Assembly: GCF_016820245.1 (NCBI RefSeq)
Contig: NZ_JAFCAR010000003.1
Coordinates: 329,001-393,000 of the forward strand
Source: Jannaschia sp. Os4
GTDB taxonomy: Bacteria; Pseudomonadota; Alphaproteobacteria; Rhodobacterales; Rhodobacteraceae
DNA length: 64,000 nucleotides
Direction of reading: 5' to 3'
Shown here piece after piece: positions 1-7,954 of this stretch; within the stretch, counting starts at the first letter, position 1, and every line of letters starts with the position of its first letter. Made by a program: the position numbers and the translations under genes. The notes beneath the pieces are model-generated. The model made no database searches. It was not told the origin of the DNA and saw nothing but the letters and a program-made list of their open reading frames with translations.

Positions 1-104
1 ACGAGGCGATGAGCGCCATCGCCGCCGACCTCTCGGACGCCGAGATGCGCGCCGCCGCCGACTGGTACGCCGCCGCCACGCTGGAGATCGCGCCGCCCGG
101 CTGA
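1..104 (+). CDS. C-terminal end of a probable class I c-type cytochrome (5' truncated)
   Basis: The window opens inside a reading frame that ends at the TGA at 102-104. The last 33 readable residues contain M-S-A-I-A-A-D-L-S-D-A-E-M and then A-A-D-W-Y-A. This resembles the end of small soluble cytochromes c of the c4/c553 type, where a Met ligates the heme iron and a final helix runs after L-S-D-x-E. No CXXCH motif is visible because the N-terminal part lies outside the window. The family call rests only on this short tail. A periplasmic electron carrier is likely, but another c-type domain protein is possible. Confidence 0.5.
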   Translation, partial: EAMSAIAADLSDAEMRAAADWYAAATLEIAPPG

Positions 105-162
105 GCCCGCGCGCATTCCCCCCTAGCCCCACGCCTCCGCCTGTGCCTACCCTCCCCCCAGA

Positions 163-193
163 GGGACCGGGAGGGTCCCCGCACAAGGGAGGG
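163..193 (+). promoter_or_regulatory. Leader hairpin and Shine-Dalgarno of the TRAP binding-protein gene
   Basis: A GGGACC/GGTCCC inverted repeat (163-168 and 174-179) closes a GGGAG loop (169-173). A strong AAGGGAGG Shine-Dalgarno follows at 186-193, seven bases before ATG 200. The loop itself looks like a ribosome-binding sequence. A similar arrangement precedes the ABC binding-protein gene at 18557. Control by an sRNA or RNA-binding protein is an inference. Confidence 0.4.
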
Positions 194-199
194 AGCTTC

Positions 200-1267
200 A
201 TGCTCGACAAACTGCTCAAGGCCGCCTGCGTGGCGTCGATCGCGATGGGGCCCGCCACGGCCGCCTTCGCCGACGGCCACGCGATCAACATCCGCGCCAC
301 CGCCAACTCCAACGAGAACGACGAGGACTACGACGGCCTCGTGGTGTTCAAGAACTACGTGGAGAACGCGTCCAACGGCGCGATCACCGTCGAGCTCTTC
401 ATCGGCACGCAGCTCTGCTCCAACGGGGCCGAGTGCCTGCAGGGCGTGGCCGACGGCTCCATCGACGTCTTCGTCACCACCTCCGGGGGGGCGGCGGGCA
501 TCTTCCCCTACGTGCAGATCTTCGACCTGCCCTACCTCATGGCCGACGACCGCATCGCGGAAGAAGTGCTCACCAACACCGACCTCGTCCGCCAGATGCG
601 CGCCAAGGCGCTGGAGGACTCGGGCGACGCGATCCGCATCATGACGGTGGGCAACACCGGCGGCTGGCGCAACTTCGCCAACACCCAGCGCCCCGTGCAG
701 GAGCCGGGCGACCTCGCGGGCCTCAAGATCCGCACCGTGGTGGCCGACTTGCCCCAGGAGCTGGTCCGCGCCCTGGGCGCCTCGCCCACGCCGATCCCGT
801 GGCCCGAGCTGTTCACCTCGCTCCAGACCGGCGTGGTCGAGGGGTCCAAGAACGGCATCACCGACATCATGGGCATGAAGTTCCCCGACGCCGGCCTGCA
901 ATACGTCACGCTCGACGGGCATGCCTACATGGCGGCCATCTGGGTCATGAACAATGAGAAGTTCATGTCGATGGACGACGACATGAAGCGCGTCATCGTC
1001 GACGGCTTCTCCGCGCTGCAGCAGGCCACCTTCGCCTCGCCCAAGCGCAAGTCGATCCAAGCCTACGAGGACTTCGTGGCCGGCGGCGGCAACCTCTACG
1101 TCCCCACGCCCGAGCAGAAGCAGGCGTTCCAGGACGCGGCGGCGCCCGTGTACGACTGGTTCGCGGCCAACGTGGACGGCGGCGAGGAGATGCTCGCCAA
1201 CTTCCGCGCGGCGATCGCCGAGGCCGAGGAGAGCATCGGCGCGGCGCGCATGGCGGACATGGAGTGA
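200..1267 (+). CDS. dctP: TRAP transporter solute-binding protein, DctP family
   Basis: This 355-residue protein fits the DctP (P-subunit) family, which captures carboxylates or related small acids in the periplasm and hands them to a DctQM membrane complex. A signal peptide covers residues 1-24 with an A-F-A/D-G-H cleavage region. The stretch ending G-L-K-I-R, followed by P-T-P-I-P-W-P-E-L-F-T-S-L-Q-T-G-V-V-E-G, is the usual ligand-binding core. ATG 200 is chosen over an upstream ATG at 143 because it has an AAGGGAGG ribosome-binding site and begins the signal peptide. A terminator follows directly, so no dctQ or dctM is downstream in the operon. The ligand cannot be told from sequence alone. 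Confidence 0.9.
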   Translation: MLDKLLKAACVASIAMGPATAAFADGHAINIRATANSNENDEDYDGLVVFKNYVENASNGAITVELFIGTQLCSNGAECLQGVADGSIDVFVTTSGGAAGIFPYVQIFDLPYLMADDRIAEEVLTNTDLVRQMRAKALEDSGDAIRIMTVGNTGGWRNFANTQRPVQEPGDLAGLKIRTVVADLPQELVRALGASPTPIPWPELFTSLQTGVVEGSKNGITDIMGMKFPDAGLQYVTLDGHAYMAAIWVMNNEKFMSMDDDMKRVIVDGFSALQQATFASPKRKSIQAYEDFVAGGGNLYVPTPEQKQAFQDAAAPVYDWFAANVDGGEEMLANFRAAIAEAEESIGAARMADME

Positions 1268-1271
1268 GAGA

Positions 1272-1303
1272 AAAGATGGAGCGGCGTTTGCCGCTCCATC
1301 TTT
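1272..1303 (+). terminator. Strong intrinsic terminator after the TRAP binding-protein gene
   Basis: A perfect 14-bp stem (1272-1285 and 1290-1303) encloses a GTTT loop and ends in TTT on the plus strand. It starts just after the dctP stop at 1267. The other arm carries AAA, so it could also work in the opposite direction. It isolates dctP from the gene that follows. Confidence 0.85.
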
Positions 1304-1341
1304 GTAGACTATCGACACAGCCTTCTAGACGTACCGCACAC

Positions 1342-1755
1342 ATGAGCCGAACCTTTCTTGTTTCATTCTTTCTACTAATATACTTCTTCGTATCGCTCGC
1401 CGTATTTGTGATCGCCGCTACATCGGTGATAGGGCAGCCTCGTAGTGAGCTAAATAAACTTCTGACGGAAGCAATTTCTAATCCGGCGGCCTCTGGAATA
1501 TCTGGAGCAGATTCTGGCATCGAGATAGCGCATCTAACATGCTCGTTAGAGACATTTCGATTGGTCGCCGGTGTCGCAGGACAGGCCTTTTCGATGGTCT
1601 ATGAGCCTGCTTTTGTTTCCGATATCTACCGCCTGATATTTGGTGGTACACCCATACCTGGAAGTTGCGAATCGGAAACTCGAATGTTGGCAGAGCAGTT
1701 TCCTGGTTCGAGATTTGCGCAAGAATTCTATATGATTTCCCGGAGTGGCGGCTAA
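1342..1755 (+). CDS. Hypothetical single-pass membrane or exported protein, AT-rich
   Basis: I do not recognise a family for this 137-residue protein. Residues 4-30 are strongly hydrophobic (F-L-V-S-F-F-L-L-I-Y-F-F-V), giving one membrane anchor or uncleaved signal. The remaining part is soluble and holds two cysteines (T-C-S-L and G-S-C-E) that could pair outside the cytoplasm. ATG 1342 is preferred because the frame upstream overlaps the terminator. The DNA is roughly half A+T, with codons such as ATA, TTT and AAA that are rare in all neighbours. This suggests recent acquisition or weak expression. Whether it is expressed is uncertain. Confidence 0.5.
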   Translation: MSRTFLVSFFLLIYFFVSLAVFVIAATSVIGQPRSELNKLLTEAISNPAASGISGADSGIEIAHLTCSLETFRLVAGVAGQAFSMVYEPAFVSDIYRLIFGGTPIPGSCESETRMLAEQFPGSRFAQEFYMISRSGG

Positions 1756-1759
1756 TACG

Positions 1760-2239
1760 CTATCGAAACGGATACATCCAAGCCTTGTAGTCTCCCACCA
1801 GCTCCAGCGCATAGGCCACCTGCGCGGGGGTCATCTTCTTCACCACCTCCTCCTGCGAGATGGCCGCGTCCGGGTCGCCGCCGATGGCCGAGAGCACGTA
1901 CCACATGTAGGCCCGCACGAGGTCCGGGGCGGGCAGCCCGATCCCCTCCTCGTAATACCAGCCGACCCCCGACTGCGCCCCCGGATGGCCCTTCATGGCC
2001 GAGCGCAGGTACCACTCGAAGGCCCGCACCGGGTCCTTCTCGACCCCCAGCCCCAGCGCGTACATCACGCCGATCAGCTCCTCCGCGTCGGCGTTGCCCG
2101 ACCGCGCGGCGGGCCAGAACGCCTCGAAGGCCTCCTCGAACCGCCCCGCCTCCATCAGGTCGCGCCCGGCCTCGATGTCGGCGGTCGCAGGGGTGGACAG
2201 GAGGAGCATCCCCGTCATCATCGCGGCATGTCGAAGCAT
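1760..2239 (-). CDS. Sel1-repeat (SLR/TPR-like) exported protein
   Basis: The product has 159 residues, with an N-terminal signal peptide ending near T-P-A-T-A-D. At least two Sel1-like helical repeats follow: A-R-S-G-N-A-D-A-E-E-L-I-G-V-M-Y, then A-M-K-G-H-P-G-A-Q-S-G-V-G-W-Y-Y-E-E-G. Such repeats mediate protein-protein contact in the periplasm or envelope. The gene is divergent from the peroxidase gene, and the ATG at 2239 would overlap its start at 2228. An internal ATG at 2221 would avoid this overlap and still leave a signal peptide, so the start is open. Partner and role are unknown. Confidence 0.75.
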   Translation of the reverse strand: MLRHAAMMTGMLLLSTPATADIEAGRDLMEAGRFEEAFEAFWPAARSGNADAEELIGVMYALGLGVEKDPVRAFEWYLRSAMKGHPGAQSGVGWYYEEGIGLPAPDLVRAYMWYVLSAIGGDPDAAISQEEVVKKMTPAQVAYALELVGDYKAWMYPFR

Positions 2240-3505
2240 CTCGTCCCCCTCCTCCTCGCCATCCTAGCCGCGCCCGCCGCCGCGGAGGAAGTGGAGTTCC
2301 ACCCCTTCGACCCCGCCAAGGCCGAGATCGGGCGGCTGCTCTTTTACGACCCCATCCTGTCGGGCAACCGCAACATCTCCTGCGGGACGTGCCACCACCA
2401 CAAGACCTTCTCCGCCGACGCGCTGTCCCTCGGCATCGGCGAGGGCGGCGCGGGCGTCGGGCCGGAGCGCACGGCGGGCACCGGCGACGACGCCATCCGC
2501 AAGCGCGTCCCCCGCCACGCCCCCGCGCTGTGGAACGTGGGCGCCACCGAGTTCGAGACCTTCTTCCACGATGGGCGCGTCTCGGTCTCGCCCCACTACG
2601 AGGTCGGCTACGACACGCCGGCCGAGGAGTGGCTGCCCGAGGGCCTGCCCAACATCCTCGCCGTGCAGGCGCTCTTCCCGATGGTCGCCCAGTTCGAGAT
2701 GGCCGGGAACCCGCGCGAGAACGAGGTGGCGGGCGCGGTCCACGACCGCGTGGACTACGCGTGGCCGATCCTCGCCAAGCGGGTGCGGACGATCCCCGCA
2801 TATGGCGAGATGTTCGTTCGTACATTTCGTGAAATCGAGGCACCCGAGGACGTACAAATCGTACATATCGCCGTCGCGCTGGCGGATTTCATGGGCTCCG
2901 AGTGGCGTTCGCTCGACTCCCCCTACGATCTGGGCACGATGGATGCCGCGGCGCGGCGCGGCGGGATCCTGTTCCGCGACAAGGGCTGCGCCACCTGCCA
3001 CTCGGGCCCGCTCTTCACCGATCACGGCTTCCACGCCATCGGCCTCCCGCCCTTCGGCCCGGGCCGGACGCGGCGGTTCGACCCCACCGCGCGGGACGTG
3101 GGCCGCATGGCCGAGACGGACGACCTCGCCGACGCCTACCGCTTCCGCACGCCGTCCCTGAGGAACGTCGCCCTGACAGCGCCTTACGGCCACAATGGGG
3201 CCTATCCGACCTTGGAGGGGATCGTGCGCCACCACGCCGATCCGGCCGCCGCGCTGGCCGCGTGGACGCCCGACCTCGCAAAGCTGCCCGCCGCCCCGTG
3301 GCTGGAGGCGGTGGACTTCGTGATCCACCAGGACGCGCGCGAGATGGCGCGGGTGGCGGCCACCATCGACCTCGCGCCCGTCCCGCTCTCGGACGCGGAG
3401 GTCGCCGACCTCGTCGCCTTCCTCGGCGCCCTCACGGGCGGCGCCTCGCGCCACGGACGGCTGGGGCGGCCCGACGCGGTGCCCTCGGGTTTACCCGTGG
3501 ATTGA
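2228..3505 (+). CDS. Di-heme cytochrome c peroxidase / MauG-family protein
   Basis: The protein has 425 residues with a signal peptide (M-S-K-H-L-V-P-L-L-L-A-I-L-A, cleaved near A-A-A-E). Two c-type heme sites are present: S-C-G-T-C-H near residue 55 and G-C-A-T-C-H near residue 257. This two-heme layout, with L-F-Y-D-P-I-L-S-G-N before the first site and R-T-P-S-L-R-N-V-A-L-T-A-P-Y-G-H-N-G near the end, is that of the CcpA/MauG family. Members reduce hydrogen peroxide in the periplasm or carry out oxidative maturation. Which of these it does is not decided here. A cytochrome c fragment occurs at the window start, but no dedicated partner gene is adjacent. Confidence 0.88.
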   Translation: MSKHLVPLLLAILAAPAAAEEVEFHPFDPAKAEIGRLLFYDPILSGNRNISCGTCHHHKTFSADALSLGIGEGGAGVGPERTAGTGDDAIRKRVPRHAPALWNVGATEFETFFHDGRVSVSPHYEVGYDTPAEEWLPEGLPNILAVQALFPMVAQFEMAGNPRENEVAGAVHDRVDYAWPILAKRVRTIPAYGEMFVRTFREIEAPEDVQIVHIAVALADFMGSEWRSLDSPYDLGTMDAAARRGGILFRDKGCATCHSGPLFTDHGFHAIGLPPFGPGRTRRFDPTARDVGRMAETDDLADAYRFRTPSLRNVALTAPYGHNGAYPTLEGIVRHHADPAAALAAWTPDLAKLPAAPWLEAVDFVIHQDAREMARVAATIDLAPVPLSDAEVADLVAFLGALTGGASRHGRLGRPDAVPSGLPVD

Positions 3506-3530
3506 AGGGGTTGCGCCGCCGCGACCCCGC

Positions 3531-4835
3531 TCAGGCGGGCTCTTGCGGACCCCCGCGGACCTTCGCCGCGAACCGCCGGGCCAAGGCCGGCGCCTCGCCC
3601 CACCGCCGCTCGGGGGCGTAGTCCGCCGGGTCGGCGCCCGCGCGGTCCAGCAGCGACCCGCCCTCCACCCGCACCTCCGCCGCCCACGCCTTCACCCGCG
3701 CCTGCGCCTCGGGGCGGGGCATGGTGCGGGCCATGTCGAAGGACAGCGCCTCGGCGTGGATCAGGCCGGTCGGGTCGTCGACGCGGGCACGCATGAGGGC
3801 GGCATCCACCGTCACTTCCGCATCGGCCGCCGCCAAAGCCCGCCCGGCGGCGATCACCAGTTGCGGCAGGGCCAGCCACTCCGCCATCCACGCGCCGCCA
3901 TCGCGGGCGTCCCAGTGGGTCGTCGCCTGCAGCGTCGCGTTCAGCCCCGCGCCGTGGGCGTGGAGCGCGCGGACGACGGAGGGGCCCACGGGGTTGGCCT
4001 TCTGCGGCATGGTCGAGGAGGAGCCGCCCGCGACCGCCACCTCGCCGTCGCGGGCGAGCAGCAGGAGGTCGGTCGCCATCTTGGCCGAGGCGGCGAGGAC
4101 GCGGGCGCACCAGCCCGCGAGGCGGAGCGTGTGGGACCGGTCGGCGTGGGGCGACCGTTGGGGGGCGCGCAGGCCGAGGGCGGTCGCCAGCTTGGACCGC
4201 ACCGCGGGCCCGTCCGTCCCCATCGCGCCCAGCGTGCCCGCCGCGCCGTTGAGGGTGAGGATGCAGGTCGCATGGCGCACGTCCTTCAGCTCCCCGCGGA
4301 CGGCCAGCAGGCCCTCGCCCCACGTCGCGACGGTCGCGCCGAAGGTGGTGGGCGTGGCGACCTGCCCCCACGTGCGGGCGGCCATCGGCGTCTCGGCATG
4401 GGCCTCGGCCAATGCAGCGAGGCGGTCGAGCAGAGCATCGAGCCGGGTCTCGAGGATCGCGAGGGCTTGGCGCAGCCGCAGCGCCAGCGCGGTGTCGACG
4501 ACGTCCTGCGTGGTCGCGCCCCAATGGGCGTAGGGCGCGTATTCGGGCGCGTTGCAGGCCGCGCGGAAGGCGGCGACGAGGGCGGGGACGGGGATGCCGT
4601 TCGCCGCCGTGCCCTCCGCCAAGCCGGCGGGATCGACCTGCACCTCCATCGAGGCGCGGTGGAGGAAGGCCCCCGCCGTCTCGGGGATCATGCCGACCTC
4701 GCCCTGCGCCTTCGCCAACGCCCCTTCGAAGATGAGCATCGCGCGCACCTCCGCCGTGGCGGAGAAGAGGTGCCCCAGTTCGGCGTCGCCGAGGAGCTTG
4801 GAGAAGATCGGGCTGTCGAAGGGGGTGGCGGTCAT
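3531..4835 (-). CDS. pcaB: 3-carboxy-cis,cis-muconate cycloisomerase
   Basis: PcaB converts 3-carboxy-cis,cis-muconate to 4-carboxymuconolactone in the protocatechuate branch of the beta-ketoadipate pathway. The 434-residue protein belongs to the fumarase/aspartase superfamily and carries its signature S-S-T-M-P-Q-K-x-N-P near residue 271, plus the H-W-G-A-T-T-Q-D-V-V-D-T stretch that binds substrate. The length is typical. The ATG at 4835 overlaps the pcaD stop as ATGA, so translation is probably coupled. The gene order here is pobA-pcaD-pcaB. pcaC, pcaH and pcaG are not in the window. Confidence 0.92.
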   Translation of the reverse strand: MTATPFDSPIFSKLLGDAELGHLFSATAEVRAMLIFEGALAKAQGEVGMIPETAGAFLHRASMEVQVDPAGLAEGTAANGIPVPALVAAFRAACNAPEYAPYAHWGATTQDVVDTALALRLRQALAILETRLDALLDRLAALAEAHAETPMAARTWGQVATPTTFGATVATWGEGLLAVRGELKDVRHATCILTLNGAAGTLGAMGTDGPAVRSKLATALGLRAPQRSPHADRSHTLRLAGWCARVLAASAKMATDLLLLARDGEVAVAGGSSSTMPQKANPVGPSVVRALHAHGAGLNATLQATTHWDARDGGAWMAEWLALPQLVIAAGRALAAADAEVTVDAALMRARVDDPTGLIHAEALSFDMARTMPRPEAQARVKAWAAEVRVEGGSLLDRAGADPADYAPERRWGEAPALARRFAAKVRGGPQEPA

Positions 4836-5605
4836 CGGTGCCCCGTCGCGTCGAGGAAGGTGGAGACGTGGTCGGCCATCGCGTCCGGCTGCTCGACCGG
4901 GGGGAGGTGGCCGCACCGGCGGATCAGTTCGAACCGGCTGCCGGGGACGAGGTCCGCCGTCTCGCGCACGAGGTCGGGCGGCGCGGCGCGATCCTCGGCC
5001 CCCGCGAGCGCGAGGACGGGCAGGCGCAGGCCCGAGGTGGGCGTGATGAGGTCCGCGCCCCCGATGGCCGCGCAGCAGCCGGCGTAGCCCTCCGGGTCGA
5101 TGGCGAGCAGGCAGTCGCGCCACGCGGCGCGGTCGGCGAAGGACGGCGCGAACCAGCGGTCCAGCACGGCGTCGGCCACCGCCTCCATCCCGCCCGCGCG
5201 GACCCGCGCGATCCGGTCGTCCCACATCTGGGGCGTGCCCATCTTCACCGCCGTGCAGGCGAGGACGAGGCCCCGCACGAGGTCGGGGCGCTTCACCGCC
5301 AGCCCTTGGGCGATCATGCCGCCGATGGAGAGGCCGACGACCACGGCGTCCTTGGCGCCCGCCGCGTCCATCACCGCCTCGGCGTCGGCGACGAGCTGGC
5401 CCATGCGGTAGGGGGCGGGCGGCACCTCGGACGCGCCGTGGCCGCGCAGGTCGAAGCGGATCACGCGGTGGCCGGGGAAGCGGGCGGCGACCGCGTCCCA
5501 CAGCGCCATCGTCGTGCCGAGCGAGTTGGCGAGGAGGAGCGCGGGCGCGTCCGCCGGGCCGTCCACGCGGGCGGCGATGCGGGCGCCGGGGGCGGAGACG
5601 ATCAA
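4832..5605 (-). CDS. pcaD: 3-oxoadipate enol-lactonase (alpha/beta hydrolase)
   Basis: PcaD hydrolyses 3-oxoadipate enol-lactone to 3-oxoadipate. The 257-residue product is a typical alpha/beta hydrolase with nucleophile motif G-L-S-I-G-G (Ser near 93), an Asp in A-G-A-E-D and a His in C-G-H-L-P-P-V-E-Q-P near 236. No ATG precedes the conserved start of the fold, so I place the start at TTG 5605. This overlaps the pobA stop as TTGA and agrees with the tight coupling of the operon. The stop overlaps pcaB as ATGA. The sequence is compact and lacks the fused carboxymuconolactone decarboxylase domain seen in PcaL proteins. Confidence 0.88.
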   Translation of the reverse strand: MIVSAPGARIAARVDGPADAPALLLANSLGTTMALWDAVAARFPGHRVIRFDLRGHGASEVPPAPYRMGQLVADAEAVMDAAGAKDAVVVGLSIGGMIAQGLAVKRPDLVRGLVLACTAVKMGTPQMWDDRIARVRAGGMEAVADAVLDRWFAPSFADRAAWRDCLLAIDPEGYAGCCAAIGGADLITPTSGLRLPVLALAGAEDRAAPPDLVRETADLVPGSRFELIRRCGHLPPVEQPDAMADHVSTFLDATGHR

Positions 5606-6780
5606 AACGGCAGCCCCACGTAGTTCTCCGCGAACACGGTGCGGGCGGCGGGCGAGCCGTCCAGATAGGCGATCTCGGCCTCTTGCATCTTCTGGTGGAA
5701 GGCCGTGTCGTCGGGGTAGCGGTGCATCAGGGTGGTGAACCACCACGAGTAGCGCACCGCCTTCCAGACGCGGGCCAGCGCGCGGTCGGAGTAGCGGTCC
5801 ATCCCCTCGGCCTCGCCCCCACAGGCCGCGATCAGCCCTTCGGAGAGGTAGTGGACGTCCGAGACCGCGAGGTTCAGCCCCTTGGCCCCCGTGGGCGGCA
5901 CGATGTGCGCCGCGTCGCCCACGAGGCAGAGGCGGCCCCAGCGCATCGGCTCGCAGATGAAGGACCGCAGCGGGGCGAGGGACTTCTCGATGGACGGCCC
6001 CGTCACCAGCGTCTCGGCGGCGTCGGCGGGCAGGCGGCGGCGCAACTCGTCCCAGAAGCGGTCGTCGGGCCAGTCCTCCGCGCGGTCCGTGACGGGGGCC
6101 TGCACGTAGTAGCGGCTGAGGTTCTCGTTGCGCATGGAGGCGAGGGCGAAGCCGCGCGGCGAGTTGGCGTAGATCAGCTCGTGGTCGACGGGGGGCGTCT
6201 CGGACAGGACGCCGAGCCAGCCGAAGGGATAGACGCGCTCCACCTCCGTGCGGACCGCCTCGGGGATGGTCCGGCGGGACACGCCGTGGAAGCCGTCGCA
6301 GCCCACCACCCAGTCGCAGTCGATCCGGTGCGCGGTGCCGCCCGCGTCGTAGGTCACGTGCGGGACGTCCGTGTCGGCGCCGTGGATCGTCACGCCCTCG
6401 ACCCCGTGGATCACGGGCGCCGCGTCGGAGGCGTCGCGCGCGTCGTAGAGATCTTGTGTCACCTCGGTCTGGCCGTAGACGGTGACCGGCTTGCCCGCCG
6501 ATTCGGCGAAGTCGATGCGGAACGCCCGATCCCGCGACGCCACCCGCGTGCCGGTGTGGACGAACCCCTCGCGCGCCAGCCGGTCGCCGACGCCCGCCCG
6601 CCGCAGCATGTCGACCGTCCCGCCCTCCAGCACGCCCGCGCGGATGCGCGACAGCACGTGGGCGCGCGGGCGGCGCTCGAGGATGCGGGTGTCGATGCCC
6701 GCGCGGTGGAGGATCTGCCCCAGCAGGAGGCCGGACGGCCCGCCGCCGACGATGCAGACTTGGGTGCGGATGCGGGACAT
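5602..6780 (-). CDS. pobA: 4-hydroxybenzoate 3-monooxygenase
   Basis: PobA hydroxylates 4-hydroxybenzoate to protocatechuate using FAD, NAD(P)H and oxygen. The 392-residue length matches the family. Visible motifs are the N-terminal dinucleotide fold V-G-G-G-P-S-G (residues 11-17), the D-G motif in G-C-D-G-F-H-G-V-S-R near 162, and the second FAD motif G-D-A-A-H-I-V-P-P-T-G-A-K-G-L-N near 285. The gene is first in a minus-strand operon with pcaD and pcaB. A 106-bp gap separates it from the divergent dehydrogenase gene. No PobR or PcaQ regulator is encoded nearby. Confidence 0.95.
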   Translation of the reverse strand: MSRIRTQVCIVGGGPSGLLLGQILHRAGIDTRILERRPRAHVLSRIRAGVLEGGTVDMLRRAGVGDRLAREGFVHTGTRVASRDRAFRIDFAESAGKPVTVYGQTEVTQDLYDARDASDAAPVIHGVEGVTIHGADTDVPHVTYDAGGTAHRIDCDWVVGCDGFHGVSRRTIPEAVRTEVERVYPFGWLGVLSETPPVDHELIYANSPRGFALASMRNENLSRYYVQAPVTDRAEDWPDDRFWDELRRRLPADAAETLVTGPSIEKSLAPLRSFICEPMRWGRLCLVGDAAHIVPPTGAKGLNLAVSDVHYLSEGLIAACGGEAEGMDRYSDRALARVWKAVRYSWWFTTLMHRYPDDTAFHQKMQEAEIAYLDGSPAARTVFAENYVGLPF

Positions 6781-6886
6781 GGCGGCGCCTCGTGTCGGTT
6801 GCGGCGGACGATGGCCGCGCGGGGGGCTTGGCGCAACCGTCCGGCTGTGGCCTAGGTTCGGGACGTCGAGCGGGGGAATACCGAAG

Positions 6887-7954
6887 ATGCGAACGATCCG
6901 GGCGGCCGTGTGCCGCGCCCATGGCGAGCCGCTCGCGCTGGAGGAGGTGCTCCTGCCCGACCCCGCGCGGGACGAGGTGCAGGTCGATCTCGAGGCGGTG
7001 GCGATCTGCCACTCGGACGTGACCTACGCCGACGGCGGCTGGGGCGGGGCGCTGCCCGCCGTCTACGGCCACGAAGCGGTGGGCCGCGTGGCGGCGGTGG
7101 GCGACGGCGTGGGCGATCTGGAGCCGGGCGCGCGCGTGCTCGTCACGCTTATCCGCGCCTGCGGCACCTGCGCGGCCTGCGCGAGCGGGCGACCGACGCA
7201 ATGCGCCACGCCGGGGGACCATCCGGGCCTGACCAACGCGGACGGCGAGGTCATCGCCGCCGCGATGGCCTGCGGGGCCTTCGCCGAGGCGGTGACGGTG
7301 CACCGGTCCCAAGTGGCGCAGGTGGGCGAGGAGGTCGCCGCCCCCGGCGCGGCCTGCCTGTCCTGCGGGGTGGTCACGGGGCTGGGCGCCGCCGTCAACA
7401 CGGCGCGCGTGCGGCCCGGCGACTGGTGCGTGGTGGTGGGCTGCGGCGGCGTGGGGCTGAACGCGGTGCAGGGCGCGCGGCTGGCGGGGGCGGCGCGGAT
7501 CGTGGCGGTCGACCTGACGGAGGAGAAGCTGGAGGCGGCGAAGGCGTTCGGCGCGACGGACGGGGTGCTGGTGTCGGAGGGGCCGGAGGGGCTTAAGCGG
7601 CTCGGGCGGCTGGCGGACCACGCCTTCGTGACGGTAGGGCATCCGGCGGCCTTCGACGCGGCGCCTGGCTGGCTGGCGCCGCACGGGACGGCCTACCTCG
7701 TGGGCCTGCCGCATGTGGGGACCGAGACGCGGTTCGACCCCGTGTCGATGGGCTTCTACGGGCAGGGGTTCCGCGGAACGCGGATGGGCGACGTGGTGCT
7801 GCGCCGCGACGTGCCGTGGCTCTTGGACCTGCACCGGCAGGGGCGGCTGAAGCTGGAGGAACTGGTGTCGGCCACCTATCCGTTCGAGCGGATCAACGAC
7901 GCGATGGACGCGGTGCGCCGGGCCGAGGGCCGCCGCAACGTGGTGGTCTTCTAG
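6887..7954 (+). CDS. Zinc-dependent medium-chain alcohol dehydrogenase
   Basis: This 355-residue zinc MDR dehydrogenase has catalytic-zinc ligands Cys41 (C-H-S-D) and His62 (G-H-E). The structural zinc loop reads C-G-T-C-A-A-C-A-S-G-R-P-T-Q-C. A nucleotide-binding segment G-C-G-G-V-G-L-N-A-V lies near residue 185. It resembles class III-like or NDMA-type alcohol dehydrogenases, but the substrate is not clear. The next gene starts on the base after its stop, so the two are surely co-transcribed. A sugar or sugar-acid alcohol is a reasonable guess given the partner. The start ATG at 6887 fits the conserved N-terminus. Confidence 0.85.
   Translation: MRTIRAAVCRAHGEPLALEEVLLPDPARDEVQVDLEAVAICHSDVTYADGGWGGALPAVYGHEAVGRVAAVGDGVGDLEPGARVLVTLIRACGTCAACASGRPTQCATPGDHPGLTNADGEVIAAAMACGAFAEAVTVHRSQVAQVGEEVAAPGAACLSCGVVTGLGAAVNTARVRPGDWCVVVGCGGVGLNAVQGARLAGAARIVAVDLTEEKLEAAKAFGATDGVLVSEGPEGLKRLGRLADHAFVTVGHPAAFDAAPGWLAPHGTAYLVGLPHVGTETRFDPVSMGFYGQGFRGTRMGDVVLRRDVPWLLDLHRQGRLKLEELVSATYPFERINDAMDAVRRAEGRRNVVVF

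Noticed and set aside
1745-2227. Upstream extension of the di-heme peroxidase frame
   Set aside because: It runs antisense to the Sel1-repeat gene and lacks a signal peptide; the ATG at 2228 begins a proper signal sequence.
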